NCBI GenBank assembly: GCA_015272515.1
Contig: JACYLN010000067.1
Coordinates: 1-64,000 of the forward strand
Reading direction: 5' to 3'
DNA length: 64,000 bases
Origin: Leptolyngbyaceae cyanobacterium C42_A2020_001
GTDB taxonomy: Bacteria; Cyanobacteriota; Cyanobacteriia; Leptolyngbyales; Leptolyngbyaceae
The notes under the pieces were generated by a model. The model saw nothing but the letters and a program-made list of their open reading frames with translations. It was not told the DNA's origin and ran no database searches. Within the stretch, counting starts at the first letter, position 1; every line of letters starts with the position of its first letter. A program made the translations under genes and the position numbers. Below are positions 1 to 8,946 of this stretch, piece by piece.

Positions 1-3
1 AAT

Positions 4-88
4 GGGTCGGTGCCCGAGTGGTTAATGGGGGCGGACTGTAAATCCGCTGGCTATGCCTACGCTGGTTCAAATCCAGCCCGGCCCACCA
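4..88 (+). tRNA. tRNA-Tyr (GTA)
   Basis: Full cloverleaf. The acceptor arm at 4-10 pairs with 78-84 (one G-U pair), the T arm is 61-77 with loop TTCAAAT, and the anticodon loop reads CTGTAAA, giving anticodon GTA. The long variable arm is the class II form expected of bacterial tRNA-Tyr. The discriminator is A85 and CCA (86-88) is encoded. It lies 6 bp upstream of tRNA-Thr and is probably co-transcribed with it. Confidence 0.96.
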
Positions 89-94
89 CCGCTT

Positions 95-166
95 GCCCGT
101 GTGGCTCAGTGGTAGAGCACACCCTTGGTAAGGGTGAGGTCACGAGTTCGATCCTCGTCACGGGCT
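95..166 (+). tRNA. tRNA-Thr (GGT)
   Basis: Full cloverleaf. The acceptor arm at 95-101 pairs with 159-165, the anticodon stem 120-124 pairs with 132-136 and encloses TTGGTAA (anticodon GGT), and the T arm is 142-158. The discriminator is T166. CCA is not encoded here, unlike in the neighbouring tRNA-Tyr. Confidence 0.96.
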
Positions 167-219
167 TTGGGTACACTGAGACATCTCGAAATGCAAACTG
201 ATGTCTTGATATTTCTCAA

Positions 220-471
220 ATGGCAAAGCATACTCAGGCTCACCTCACTCGCTCGATCGCACGAAATAAACCGTCTACTCTCAAGGACATGACCAAGCGC
301 CAGATGGAGTATTACATGGGCGCGAAGTTGTTGGAGATTGGCGTAAACCCTAAGTCAGCAATTTATCGTTGGTCTATAGAAATTAAGGGAGCCAACGAGG
401 TATTTACCTATAGTGCTTACTGGGATGATTCAAAAGAAAAACTGCTACAAGATGAGCAAGCAAGCGACTAA
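220..471 (+). CDS. hypothetical protein (83 aa)
   Basis: Not recognised. A short basic N-terminal half (segment NKPSTLKDMTKRQMEYYMGAK) is followed by an aromatic, strand-like C-terminal half (YRWSIEIKGANEVFTYSAYW) and an acidic tail. It is soluble, with no signal peptide and no membrane segment. The start is the first ATG, 54 bp after tRNA-Thr, with no clear Shine-Dalgarno. Codon use looks coding, but function and even expression are unproven. Confidence 0.5.
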   Translation: MAKHTQAHLTRSIARNKPSTLKDMTKRQMEYYMGAKLLEIGVNPKSAIYRWSIEIKGANEVFTYSAYWDDSKEKLLQDEQASD

Positions 472-867
472 GACAGAGATCCCCCTTTGAATCAAGGATT
501 ATGGGGAGCTTGACTAGGGCAAAAGGCGCAAAAAACAAGCAATTGCCCACCTGCTCTTCAAGCGAGTGCTCTTTAGAGGATTGGGATGGGGTTCAATTCT
601 AGCTGCCCAGCTATCCAGGTGCATGCCTGCTGATGGCTGAGTGCTCTAGTTATTCAATGCTTTATAGCTTTGATCAGCAAGCTTAGGATATTGATAGCGC
701 TTGACATGTCGAGTCCTGGTGGGCTGATTGACTCGCTTTTGCCCCCTGGTGTGTGGAGGTGGTTCTATGACTAACGATAGATCTGTAGCTTTAGCTACAG
801 AATAAATGATATTATTGTGTTGTAGACCTCTCATCGAAGAATCTCACATTGAGATCAGGCAATAACT
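472..867. other. intergenic region with small hairpin and a 12-codon ORF
   Basis: No full-size gene is visible. A perfect 7-bp hairpin with a TTTA loop lies at 783-800 and has no T-run after it. A good Shine-Dalgarno (GGAGGTGG near 755) precedes an ATG at 767 that opens a 12-residue peptide ending at 805; the hairpin lies inside it. This could be a leader for the gene at 868 or chance. Confidence 0.35.
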
Positions 868-1254
868 ATGGCTAATGTCCTTCATACAAACGATTCTCAC
901 CTCTGGCATAAGCATCAAGAGAACATGGCGGCATCGCTTAATCACCGTCTGGAGGTGGCAAAAGCGGCTCAAAACACAAGACTGGTTGAATTGCTAGAGC
1001 GGGAACAAAAAGAAACTTCAGGCGATGTGGCTGACTATCCCTTTAGTTCCTGGTCTCAGAACCTATCAACCCTTTGGCATGATTTGGTGACGCTAGTTAC
1101 GGGAGATAGGCGGTTGCAAGTGTGGCAGAGTGTAGACGAACAGGGCGATCGCTGGTGGTGCGCCTACAATCCTCAAACGGGGCAATCGGTTTACGCAGAT
1201 TCCGAAGCTGAAATGCGCTTCTGGATTGAACAAAACTATTCTCACGAAGCTTAA
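868..1254 (+). CDS. conserved cyanobacterial-type hypothetical protein (128 aa)
   Basis: Function not recognised. The N-terminal half is helical (HKHQENMAASLNHRLEVAKA and following). The C-terminal half is rich in Trp and Tyr and shaped like a short beta-sheet module (LQVWQSVDEQGDRWWCAYNP), ending in a helix with ARF-like acidic residues (EAEMRFWIEQNY). This last pattern, a sheet with 'YNPQTGQSVYADSEAEM', resembles other small cyanobacterial proteins, including the 51-residue one at 32957-33112. Soluble, no signal peptide. Confidence 0.7.
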   Translation: MANVLHTNDSHLWHKHQENMAASLNHRLEVAKAAQNTRLVELLEREQKETSGDVADYPFSSWSQNLSTLWHDLVTLVTGDRRLQVWQSVDEQGDRWWCAYNPQTGQSVYADSEAEMRFWIEQNYSHEA

Positions 1255-1302
1255 TTGAGAACGAGTCGAGCTAGAGCAACTGTCTTTTCAGCTTGATCTC
1301 CC

Positions 1303-1944
1303 TCACAACGATTGGGTGAAGGCCTCTTGCAACTCTGGCAAATAGCGAGCCACAATGCCGCCCCCCACAAACCCAAACAAATGACTCTGCCAGGATTTTC
1401 CCCGGTGAATTGGTAGTACTCCCCAGATCATACTGCCGTAGAGTAAACCCACCAGAACGGCGATCGCGATCGCGCTAAAACTTTGCTCAAAATACCCACG
1501 CAGTAGCAAAAACCCGAAATAACCAAACACTAAACCGCTGGCACCAAGATGCATCGTGTTTGTGCCACCCAACAGCCAGGCACCCACCCCACTCACCAGC
1601 CAAACCACTGCTGTCACCAAAAGAAAGGTGTTCAGCCCATTCAGCATAATGAGCCAGCCCAAAACCGCAAGGGGAATGGTATTGGCCGCGAGATGGGCTA
1701 AATTGCCATGCAGCAACGGTGCAAATAGAATGCCGCGTAACCCAATCAGGCGACGGGGGCGAATCCCTAAGCGGTTGAGTTGTCCGCGCAATAGCAAAAT
1801 ATCGACTAACTCCAAAGCCCAAAGCGTTAGAATAAACCCACCCAACAGTTGCAGGGGAACTTTGAAAGCATCTGGGTCGCTAGCGATTGCGGGAAGGACG
1901 AAACCATTTGAAATCGCCATCGAAAGCTGGCTGAAACGGCTCAT
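1303..1944 (-). CDS. rhomboid family intramembrane serine protease
   Basis: Predicted membrane protease of 213 residues with about six hydrophobic segments, which is the minimal bacterial rhomboid core. Visible family motifs are HGNLAHLAANT (about 79-89) in the second helix, the nucleophile motif GASG with Ser136 in the fourth helix, and the partner His188 in SWQSHLFGF in the last helix. These give the Ser-His dyad that cuts transmembrane substrates within the bilayer. Start is the ATG at 1944. The gene stands alone, convergent with the hypothetical gene ending at 1254. The substrate is unknown. Confidence 0.88.
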   Translation of the reverse strand: MSRFSQLSMAISNGFVLPAIASDPDAFKVPLQLLGGFILTLWALELVDILLLRGQLNRLGIRPRRLIGLRGILFAPLLHGNLAHLAANTIPLAVLGWLIMLNGLNTFLLVTAVVWLVSGVGAWLLGGTNTMHLGASGLVFGYFGFLLLRGYFEQSFSAIAIAVLVGLLYGSMIWGVLPIHRGKSWQSHLFGFVGGGIVARYLPELQEAFTQSL

Positions 1945-2140
1945 GGATTGGAAAGTTCAGAGATGCTTACATGGCGTGCCACTCGATAATAGTACTAATC
2001 CCGCCGCAGGGTGGTAGGGCGCGGAACCTATTTCACCATTTCCCATCTCCTTACCTCTCATTCCGCGTCCCCCCATCCCCATTTCCGATTCCCTTATACA
2101 GGTTTACTATTAAAGAGTTCTGGGTTACGTTGCTGCCAGC

Positions 2141-2626
2141 ATGAGTGGAATTACCCGACGCTTAACCGTGTCTGAACTGAGCCAGCGAATTTTAGACATG
2201 GCGAAAACCGGAGTGTACCGGGAGTCGCTGTTTGAAACATTTCAACCAGTGGCGACGAAACAGCAAATTAGCCAGGCGATTCGTCATGCCAAACAATTTG
2301 GCTTACACTCCGTTGCCAAGCTACGAGATCCAGAACTGGGAACCTATTACCAACTTGACCAGGTGAAGTTTAATTCGCTCCAGCACTCGCTACAAACGGT
2401 AGTGCCGCTAGCAAAAGAAGATGGGTTGCAGCGCATGACCGAAGCCATTGTAACCATTCGCTTAATGCTAACGGTTGCAGCAGGGAGCGCGATCGCCCTA
2501 TTGGCGATGGGTGTATTTTGCCTGCTGACTCAGAATTCCAGTACGGGATGGGGCTTAATTACTGGTGCGGTGAGTGGTGCTGCAATTTGGGCACTTCAAA
2601 AAGCGTTGGCAAAGAAGATTATGTAA
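2141..2626 (+). CDS. hypothetical membrane-anchored protein (161 aa)
   Basis: Not recognised by function. Residues 1-100 are soluble and partly helical. Two hydrophobic segments follow at about 108-128 and 135-155 with a short polar turn (TQNSSTGWG) between them, so the protein is probably tail-anchored by a helical hairpin. The start has no clear Shine-Dalgarno. It lies between the rhomboid gene (divergent) and another membrane protein gene, and no operon is evident. Confidence 0.65.
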   Translation: MSGITRRLTVSELSQRILDMAKTGVYRESLFETFQPVATKQQISQAIRHAKQFGLHSVAKLRDPELGTYYQLDQVKFNSLQHSLQTVVPLAKEDGLQRMTEAIVTIRLMLTVAAGSAIALLAMGVFCLLTQNSSTGWGLITGAVSGAAIWALQKALAKKIM

Positions 2627-2760
2627 TTAATCAAGTTCCAATGAACTTCCGTAACCCGTTTGGGTGAGGGTGTAGCTTCAGACAACTTTTTAGCAATCTG
2701 CTCTAGTGGTTTGGCGAAAGCATTTTCCCTCATTCAGTGAGTTCATCCAGGAGCGTCAAG

Positions 2761-3435
2761 ATGAATTATTTCTCAACCGTTATCTCTTTGCTGCGCGATC
2801 GCAACGAGTTTCTAGAAGAAATTCATAACGGAGTCAAACTCAAGAGCAAAATCTCCGCCTTGATGATTTCCAGTTTTTGTTTCTTTGCAGTATACGGTGC
2901 AATTATTGGCACATTTCACAGTCCACTTCAAGCTGCCTCTTCCGCCATTAAGCTTCCAGCACTTTATCTAATTACCCTATTGGTTTGTTTGCCAACCTTA
3001 TACATTTTCAATGTGTTGTTTGGTGCCAAACAAACCATTACCCAACACTTTACCTATTTGCTCACAGCAGTCTCAGTCATTGCCTTATTGTTGTGTGGCT
3101 TTGCTCCCGTCACGCTGTTTTTTCTCATCACCGTCAACGATTACAGCTTCTTTCTCCTGCTCAACGTGATTATCTTCACGCTCACAGGCATCCTGGGCGT
3201 TTCCTTCCTGTACCAGATCATGCGCCCGGTCGCAGATGGTGAAAACGGGCAAGGGGTGAAAGTTCGCACGAGTATTCTGCGGTTTTGGCTCTGTCTTTAC
3301 GGGTTTGTAGGCAGTCAACTGGGTTGGACGCTACGCCCGTTTTTTGGCTCTCCAGGGCAGTTTGAGCTATTTCGTCCCAGAGAAGGCAGCTTTTTCTCCG
3401 GCGTTTGGAATGCGTTGATCAATCTACTTTCCTGA
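2761..3435 (+). CDS. multi-pass membrane protein, Yip1-like layout (224 aa)
   Basis: About five hydrophobic helices follow a short cytoplasmic N-terminus, and the first helix ends in a polar segment (FHSPLQAASSAIKLP) that is typical of Yip1-like bacterial proteins. Similar cyanobacterial proteins are often labelled as actin-binding WH2 proteins without experimental basis. I chose the ATG at 2761 because AGGAG lies 8 bp upstream; an in-frame GTG at 2737 is possible but lies 5' of that Shine-Dalgarno. The gene ends 19 bp before the next membrane protein, and the two probably form a pair. Confidence 0.75.
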   Translation: MNYFSTVISLLRDRNEFLEEIHNGVKLKSKISALMISSFCFFAVYGAIIGTFHSPLQAASSAIKLPALYLITLLVCLPTLYIFNVLFGAKQTITQHFTYLLTAVSVIALLLCGFAPVTLFFLITVNDYSFFLLLNVIIFTLTGILGVSFLYQIMRPVADGENGQGVKVRTSILRFWLCLYGFVGSQLGWTLRPFFGSPGQFELFRPREGSFFSGVWNALINLLS

Positions 3436-3454
3436 ACTTCCACATTGGTCAGAA

Positions 3455-4234
3455 GTGAGAAATCGCGAGACGATTATCTCGGTGGAAAACCATTTGTTTG
3501 GAATTGCAAGCATGAAAGCTGAACTGGCAGATTTGATGATTTCCGAGCAGGAGATTGAACGATTAAGCGGTTGTGATGTTGGTTCCATCTTTATTGGAGG
3601 CGTGTTTGGCGGAGTTTACCGCACCTCAGTTTTTCAAGATCCACAGCGGCTCATGGGCTTTTGCCTGACTGAAGTTGCAGTGTTTTTGTTGAGCTGTGTG
3701 TTTACACTGCCGCTTGGGTTGGTAACCATTCGGAATACTTCTAGCAACATCGGCCCAAACGCTGGGATGGTGCCGTTTCTGGTGGTCGTCATTGGTAGTG
3801 CGCTGCTGCTAGTGGGGGCTTGGAACGGATATATGGCAATTCGTCGTAGCCACTTCCAGAGGTTGATGCATTTGCTGGATGAGATCGATCGCTACCACGA
3901 TGTCATTCAGGCGATCGCAGTTCTCGATCAACTAGACTCTGCCAGTGGTCTACCTGCCAATCAACCATCCTCGCTACACAACCGGGCAGAAGTGCTGGAA
4001 GCCCTGCGATTAACTCGCGATAGCCTGATTGCCAGCCTGATGACCGAACGCATTTTGCGGGAGAGTCGTGGGTTGTTGGCGCGTCGGCAGGAGTTGCTTG
4101 CCAGCATCGAAACAAATTTGACCACGGTCAGAGCGCTGGAGATGAAGCATCAAGCCAATGAATATGGGCAGTTTCTTAATGATGCGCTGGAGATCGGCAT
4201 GAGGGTACAACGGGAAATGCAGCAGATGTTGTAA
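3455..4234 (+). CDS. hypothetical membrane protein with C-terminal coiled coil (259 aa)
   Basis: Two transmembrane segments (about residues 70-92 and 106-126) are followed by a long charged helical tail (about 130-259) rich in Leu, Glu and Arg that looks like coiled coil. Function unknown. It begins 19 bp after the preceding membrane-protein gene, so a two-gene unit is likely. The start could be the GTG at 3455 or the ATG at 3512 (residue 20); neither has a strong Shine-Dalgarno. It is convergent with aroA, with only 28 bp between the stop codons. Confidence 0.7.
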   Translation: MRNRETIISVENHLFGIASMKAELADLMISEQEIERLSGCDVGSIFIGGVFGGVYRTSVFQDPQRLMGFCLTEVAVFLLSCVFTLPLGLVTIRNTSSNIGPNAGMVPFLVVVIGSALLLVGAWNGYMAIRRSHFQRLMHLLDEIDRYHDVIQAIAVLDQLDSASGLPANQPSSLHNRAEVLEALRLTRDSLIASLMTERILRESRGLLARRQELLASIETNLTTVRALEMKHQANEYGQFLNDALEIGMRVQREMQQML

Positions 4235-4262
4235 GGGAATGGGGTGTGGGGGTTGGGTGTGG

Positions 4263-5618
4263 TTATGTTGCACAGACAGATTGCAAGGTTGCCACAAATT
4301 CTGGGTAGGAGATGGCGGCGACTTCTGCCCGGTTGATGGTGGTGGTGCCTTTGGCGGTGAGTGCAGCGATCGCTAAACTCATGGCAATGCGATGGTCGGT
4401 GTGGCTATCAACATCGGCACCTGTTAGTGGAGTGCCGCCAGTAATTTCCATCCCGTCGGGCAGTTCGGTAACCCGTGCCCCCATTTTGTTGAATTGAGTT
4501 GCCATTACAGCGATGCGATCGCTCTCCTTCACCCGCAATTCCTCCGCATTTTGGATCACAGTCGTGCCTTCCGCAAATGCCGCCGCAACCGCCAAAACTG
4601 GAATTTCATCAATTAAACGGGGAATCAGATCCCCCGCAATGGTGCAGGCACGCAGCGGTGCCCCTGCCCGCACATGCAAATCGGCAACGGGTTCCCCCGC
4701 CACTTCTCGCACATTTTCTTGAGTGATGTCAGCGCCCATCATTGCCAACACTTCCAAAACCCCAGTACGAGTTGGGTTAATGCCTACGTTTTCAATGGTT
4801 AAATCTGAGCTGGGGACGATCGCACCTGCTACCAGCCAAAATGCTGCCGAACTGATGTCTCCTGGAACCACGACGGATTGCCCAGTCAGGGTAGCGGGTC
4901 CAATCACGCTGGCACTACAGGTTTCTGGGTCTACCAGGATGTTGGCTCCAAAGGCTTTCAACATGCGTTCACTGTGATCCCGTGATAAAGCAGGTTCGGT
5001 GACGGTGGTTTGTCCGTCAGTCAACAATCCTGCCAGCAAAATGCAGGATTTTACCTGGGCTGAAGCGATGGGCGAATGGTAATGAATGGGTTGCAGCGAT
5101 CTCCCGCGAATTGCCAGTGGAGCTAGCGCGTTATCCTTACGTCCCCAAATTTCTGCGCCCATTTGCTGCAACGGTTTGACCACACGAGACATTGGGCGCG
5201 ATCGCAGCGAATCATCTCCCGTCACCGTAAAAAATCGCCCGTCATGGGATGCCAAAATTCCCAGCATTAGCCGCAGCGTGGTTCCAGAGTTCCCTGCATT
5301 TAGCACGTCCACAGGTTCCAGCAATTTCCCCAATCCAATGCCACGCACTCGTACTTCCTGGGTACTCAAATCAGAAATATTGGCTCCCAGTGCCTGAAAA
5401 CAGGCAGCCGTACTGCGCGGATCTTCTCCCAGTAAGAGTCCTTGAATCGTGGTTTCACCGTCTGCCAGGGCGCCCAGCATTAAGGCGCGATGGGAAATAG
5501 ATTTATCTCCCGGAACGCGAATGCGTCCTCGCACGGAAAACCCGCTATCGGGGCGGGAAATCGTCAAGCATTGCTGACATTCCAGCGGTTCGATGAAAAT
5601 ACGATTCGACTCTGTCAT
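4263..5618 (-). CDS. aroA: 3-phosphoshikimate 1-carboxyvinyltransferase (EPSP synthase)
   Basis: Catalyses transfer of the enolpyruvyl group of PEP to shikimate-3-phosphate, the sixth step of the shikimate pathway, in the cytoplasm. The length of 451 residues is normal. Visible motifs are PGDKSISHR (36-44), [10 protein letters not shown] (107-116), SRPMSRV (140-146), [10 protein letters not shown] (337-346, with the catalytic Asp), KESDR (364-368) and HTDHRIAM (406-413). The N-terminus has about 20 extra residues before the inside-out barrel. The gene is divergent from the small gene at 5684, with 65 bp shared. All catalytic positions look intact. Confidence 0.96.
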   Translation of the reverse strand: MTESNRIFIEPLECQQCLTISRPDSGFSVRGRIRVPGDKSISHRALMLGALADGETTIQGLLLGEDPRSTAACFQALGANISDLSTQEVRVRGIGLGKLLEPVDVLNAGNSGTTLRLMLGILASHDGRFFTVTGDDSLRSRPMSRVVKPLQQMGAEIWGRKDNALAPLAIRGRSLQPIHYHSPIASAQVKSCILLAGLLTDGQTTVTEPALSRDHSERMLKAFGANILVDPETCSASVIGPATLTGQSVVVPGDISSAAFWLVAGAIVPSSDLTIENVGINPTRTGVLEVLAMMGADITQENVREVAGEPVADLHVRAGAPLRACTIAGDLIPRLIDEIPVLAVAAAFAEGTTVIQNAEELRVKESDRIAVMATQFNKMGARVTELPDGMEITGGTPLTGADVDSHTDHRIAMSLAIAALTAKGTTTINRAEVAAISYPEFVATLQSVCAT

Positions 5619-5683
5619 GGGGATCGGCTAGACTGCCATAGGACTGCGTTAGTAATCCTATCGCTTTATCCGCTCTCCTCACT

Positions 5684-6172
5684 ATGCTGACCCAACTTCG
5701 CTGCCCAATTCGTTTGTCCTTCAGTTCAACCGATGAGCTGATTGTGTCTGATATCGAAACTGTTGGCACCCTTTATCAAAAAGACCGCGATCGCTACCAT
5801 TTGGTTTTAACGGAACCCCTTGTCACTGAATGGAACCTACTTTTCCAAACCTATGATATTTTGACCTCTGCCACGATTCCCACGCCCCGCTTGTTGTGGT
5901 TTGAGTTTTCGCCCTACCGTGTTGCCATGACCATGCAGGGAAATGGACAATTTAGCTACCGCCATTTGTTTGAACCCGGGGTGTTTGGCACGACCCGCTA
6001 TTGGCTGCAAGAGAGTAATAGTCTCAGTGAACAGATCTCTTTACGGAATTTCACGCGCAATCTCCACGTAAAAGGCAATCCCTTGCCGTGTTATGTGTTG
6101 CTGGAATATGAACTGTGGGCGCAACAATTGAAGTTGGGGGCTTACACTCTGAGTTTTGAAATTCAGCATTAA
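5684..6172 (+). CDS. hypothetical protein (162 aa)
   Basis: Not recognised. The protein is soluble with alternating hydrophobic and polar stretches suggesting a beta-rich fold, and has no signal peptide. A segment ISLRNFTRNLHVKGNPLP near residue 120 contains an Asn/Arg-rich motif. It is divergent from aroA with a 65-bp shared promoter space, and its codon use is similar to its neighbours, so it is probably a real resident gene. Confidence 0.65.
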   Translation: MLTQLRCPIRLSFSSTDELIVSDIETVGTLYQKDRDRYHLVLTEPLVTEWNLLFQTYDILTSATIPTPRLLWFEFSPYRVAMTMQGNGQFSYRHLFEPGVFGTTRYWLQESNSLSEQISLRNFTRNLHVKGNPLPCYVLLEYELWAQQLKLGAYTLSFEIQH

Positions 6173-6249
6173 AGCCTGTTGCAATAAGGAGGGTACGGGG
6201 TATGGAGTGTAGGGAAGGCAAGTGAGAATTGCTCTGAGAAGCTTTGTGA

Positions 6250-6936
6250 TTAATTTTTGATATAAAATCGCAATTCTTTAATGTGCAAGCTCATATAAGA
6301 AAGAACGGCGTGAATCAGGATAATCACGCCAATTAACTCCAGCATTTCGTCGGCCGTAGTCAGTAGACCGGGCGATCGCTCTGTGCCAAATGCCGCCACA
6401 TATTGCCAGTAATCGCGTTTATCAAACTTATCGATCACGACTGCCATAAAATAAAGCGCTCCAGTTACCAAAAAGCTTCCTAAAATCCGCTTGGGCAAAT
6501 GGGCTAAGAACTTGCGATATGCCAAAAACAACCCCACCGTGAACCCTACCAGCAACAAGAAGCCAATCAGGCGCTTTCCTGGTAAGGGCAAAACGTAGAG
6601 AAAAAAGACAAACAGGCGACGGTGTAAATAAACCACCTCGTTGACTGACAAAAACGCAAATAGCAACGAGAGAAATCCCCAGTGTCGCGCAAAGCGATCG
6701 CCGTTCTGATGACGCTCCCAGGCAATCAGCAGCAATAGCAGGGCACACAACAACATCAGCGAAGCAGAATACCAGGTGGGCACATTCACCTGATCACCAA
6801 AACTAAACACCGTACCAATTCTCAACTCTGCCCCTGTGAGCTGCTGATATACGTTTCTTACAACGCTAATCAGCAGCAACACAAACGCAAAAGCAGACAA
6901 AACAGCGGTAACACGCTTGGGGGATAGAACTAGCAT
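6250..6936 (-). CDS. hypothetical polytopic membrane protein (228 aa)
   Basis: Six hydrophobic segments are visible, at about residues 9-27, 55-72, 86-97, 122-140, 152-168 and 196-215. Charged residues sit inside or at the edge of membrane segments (FLSVNEVVYLHRRL near 95-108; TADEMLELIGV near 196-206), which may bind a ligand or metal, but no family is recognised. It lies between a hypothetical gene (convergent) and the iron-porin gene (same strand, 66 bp downstream of the porin stop), and may be read through from it. Confidence 0.7.
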   Translation of the reverse strand: MLVLSPKRVTAVLSAFAFVLLLISVVRNVYQQLTGAELRIGTVFSFGDQVNVPTWYSASLMLLCALLLLLIAWERHQNGDRFARHWGFLSLLFAFLSVNEVVYLHRRLFVFFLYVLPLPGKRLIGFLLLVGFTVGLFLAYRKFLAHLPKRILGSFLVTGALYFMAVVIDKFDKRDYWQYVAAFGTERSPGLLTTADEMLELIGVIILIHAVLSYMSLHIKELRFYIKN

Positions 6937-7002
6937 GGCAGTTGGGTAAACGTCCTCTGCTTAGACTTCCCCAGCGGCGATCGCTTATATCGCTTCCAAC
7001 CG

Positions 7003-8670
7003 TTAGAACGTAAACGTTGTTCGCACCGTGCCAATCACCACATCAGAATTGTTATCGTTCATATCAGGTGCTGTTAACCAGATCACACCAGGCGTAATAC
7101 TGATGTAATCATTCACTCGATATTGGTAAAACGCCTCAACGTGGAATGACATATCTGGGTCGCGCCCAATCACCGATCGCAAACCGCGACTCACCCCCTT
7201 CACTCGTGGCTCCATCCCCACGATAATGCCACCCAAGTTGCCATCCCTAAACAAGTCAGGAAACGCCAAACCGATGCCATACGTCCAGATATCGAGTTCG
7301 CCTCTGGACAACACACCCCGCGTAGATAACGTGCGAGTGTTGATGTAACTGCCAAACCCGTTGATCACAAACTTGGGACTAATCTGAAACGATGCGCTGA
7401 CTCCATAAGCATTGGTGGATGTTGGGATATCCACTCCAGAAAAAGGGGCTAAAGCATCCGGGAGATTTGGGTTATCGAGCAGGGCTGATCGCAAATTTGC
7501 TCGGTTACTGCCCACCGCTCCATTGGCAGTGAAGTCATTGTTGTAAGCATGAACGTAGGTCAAGCCAATTTTGATGGCTTCTGAAGGCTTGAGCGTCAAC
7601 TGCCCGATCGCTCCGTAGGCTCCATTGAACAAACCATTGCCCGCCGAGGGATCAGCCGCATCTGTGGCCAGGTACCCACCACTAATTTCTAAGAAGTCGT
7701 TGAATTCATAACGGAACCCCAGACCTGTTCCTACTAGCAAATAGTGAATCGGGTTACGAGAGCCAAAGTTAGTTAACGCGCCGCTGCCCCCATCGCCATC
7801 CAAAAAGGGATTGATCGTATCCACAAAGTCATCGGTTGCACCTGCGTTCGCTTCCAGGGTAACGGTGAGTTTTTCACCCACGGGAAATTGATACAGCAAC
7901 GCGTCTACCAGAACTTCATTGCTGCCATCGGGAGTAGAGAAGCGCTGTTCCCCCTCAAACGTTCCCAGGCTGCTAGTAAACGAGCGGAAGTTGCCTGCTT
8001 GCAGACGGGTTCGCAGCAAATCTTCTCCTGTAAAGCTGGTATCAAAGTTGAGCCGGATGCGATCGCCTACAATTGCCGTCTTAAACGCATCCTCCCCACG
8101 AGCATTTTGTCCCGTTGCAAGCCCGCTGGCTGCAAACACAACTTCCCCATTCAGTTTGGTAGTAAAGGAAAACTGCTGCTTTTCCAGAGTGGCAGTCCGC
8201 ACTTCCAATGCATCGACCCGACCACGCAGCGTTGCCAGTTCGGCGGCAAACTCCTCTTGCAGGCGCTTTACCACTTCCAAATCTTCTTTACGAACAAAAT
8301 CAGCCGTTGCTGCGGCAATCAGTTCTTGAATTTTGTCCAAACAAGCATTAACCCCAGCGGCAAATTCATAGCGGCTGAGGGCGCGATTGCCGCGATAGGT
8401 TTTGTCGGGATAGCCCACAATACAGCCATACCGCTCCACCAACGACTGCAACGCTTGATATGCCCAATCCGTGGGTCTGACATCGGTTAGCTGTGAAACA
8501 GAGGTGACCTGATCCAACTCAGCTAAATTTGATGAACCAGAAGCAAGTTGAGTGACTGGTTTCCACTCGTCTGCATCCACATCAGCAACCGATTGAGCCG
8601 AGGCCGAAAGCGCGATCGCCCCCAGCAGAACTGGGCTGAACAATAACGTCCAAAGAGATTTCAATTGCAT
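7003..8670 (-). CDS. iron uptake porin (SLH domain plus OprB-type beta-barrel)
   Basis: Outer-membrane porin of the SomA/SomB type, which carries inorganic iron and small solutes. After a signal peptide ending near SASA, an SLH domain (DVRPTDWAYQALQSL...YGCIVGYPDKTYRG...ALSRYEFAAG) anchors it to peptidoglycan. A coiled coil (EDLEVVKRLQEEF) follows, then a beta-barrel of about 380 residues ending in a C-terminal Phe (VRTTFTF), as outer-membrane barrels do. I prefer the Met at 8670: GAGG lies 5 bp upstream, against 2 bp for the adjacent Met at 8673; a longer start at 8715 lacks support. A Fur-type box lies about 60 bp upstream. A paralogue is at 57940-59640. Confidence 0.92.
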   Translation of the reverse strand: MQLKSLWTLLFSPVLLGAIALSASAQSVADVDADEWKPVTQLASGSSNLAELDQVTSVSQLTDVRPTDWAYQALQSLVERYGCIVGYPDKTYRGNRALSRYEFAAGVNACLDKIQELIAAATADFVRKEDLEVVKRLQEEFAAELATLRGRVDALEVRTATLEKQQFSFTTKLNGEVVFAASGLATGQNARGEDAFKTAIVGDRIRLNFDTSFTGEDLLRTRLQAGNFRSFTSSLGTFEGEQRFSTPDGSNEVLVDALLYQFPVGEKLTVTLEANAGATDDFVDTINPFLDGDGGSGALTNFGSRNPIHYLLVGTGLGFRYEFNDFLEISGGYLATDAADPSAGNGLFNGAYGAIGQLTLKPSEAIKIGLTYVHAYNNDFTANGAVGSNRANLRSALLDNPNLPDALAPFSGVDIPTSTNAYGVSASFQISPKFVINGFGSYINTRTLSTRGVLSRGELDIWTYGIGLAFPDLFRDGNLGGIIVGMEPRVKGVSRGLRSVIGRDPDMSFHVEAFYQYRVNDYISITPGVIWLTAPDMNDNNSDVVIGTVRTTFTF

Positions 8671-8730
8671 CATTTCCTCACACCCCACACAACACACTAA
8701 AGAACGTACAGTCATCCTACCGTGCTAAAC

Positions 8731-8749
8731 GATAATGATTATCATTCCA
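8731..8749. promoter_or_regulatory. Fur-type operator between porin and FTR1 genes
   Basis: GATAATGATTATCATTCCA matches 15 of the 18 non-central positions of the classical 19-bp Fur box, and its core is the 7-1-7 arrangement with GATAAT and ATTATC. It lies about 60 bp upstream of the porin start and about 200 bp upstream of the iron permease. Fur is the likely binder given the iron genes, but the related Zur protein, encoded at 46005, uses a very similar AT-rich box and cannot be excluded. Confidence 0.82.
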
Positions 8750-8946
8750 TAAACTCGCAAAACTCGCTACCCAATCCGACTCTAGCAAATGAAAATTGTT
8801 GTCAATATTCCAAGTTTGCTGAACCCAATCATAAAGTCTTGCACTGGAAATAAATATCCTGCCGGGGGGGGTTCCGTTGTAGTGAAGTGCTGTCCTTAAC
8901 CTCTGGAAATTTACAATAAGGGTGTAGAAAGACTTTACAGAAGCGC

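Noticed and set aside
646-834. 62-codon minus-strand frame in the first spacer
   Set aside because: No Shine-Dalgarno and no coherent protein features; covers the hairpin and 12-codon frame on the other strand.
8864-8871. G8 run as a phase-variable tract
   Set aside because: It lies outside any gene in the porin-FTR1 spacer, and no length variation can be seen from one sequence.
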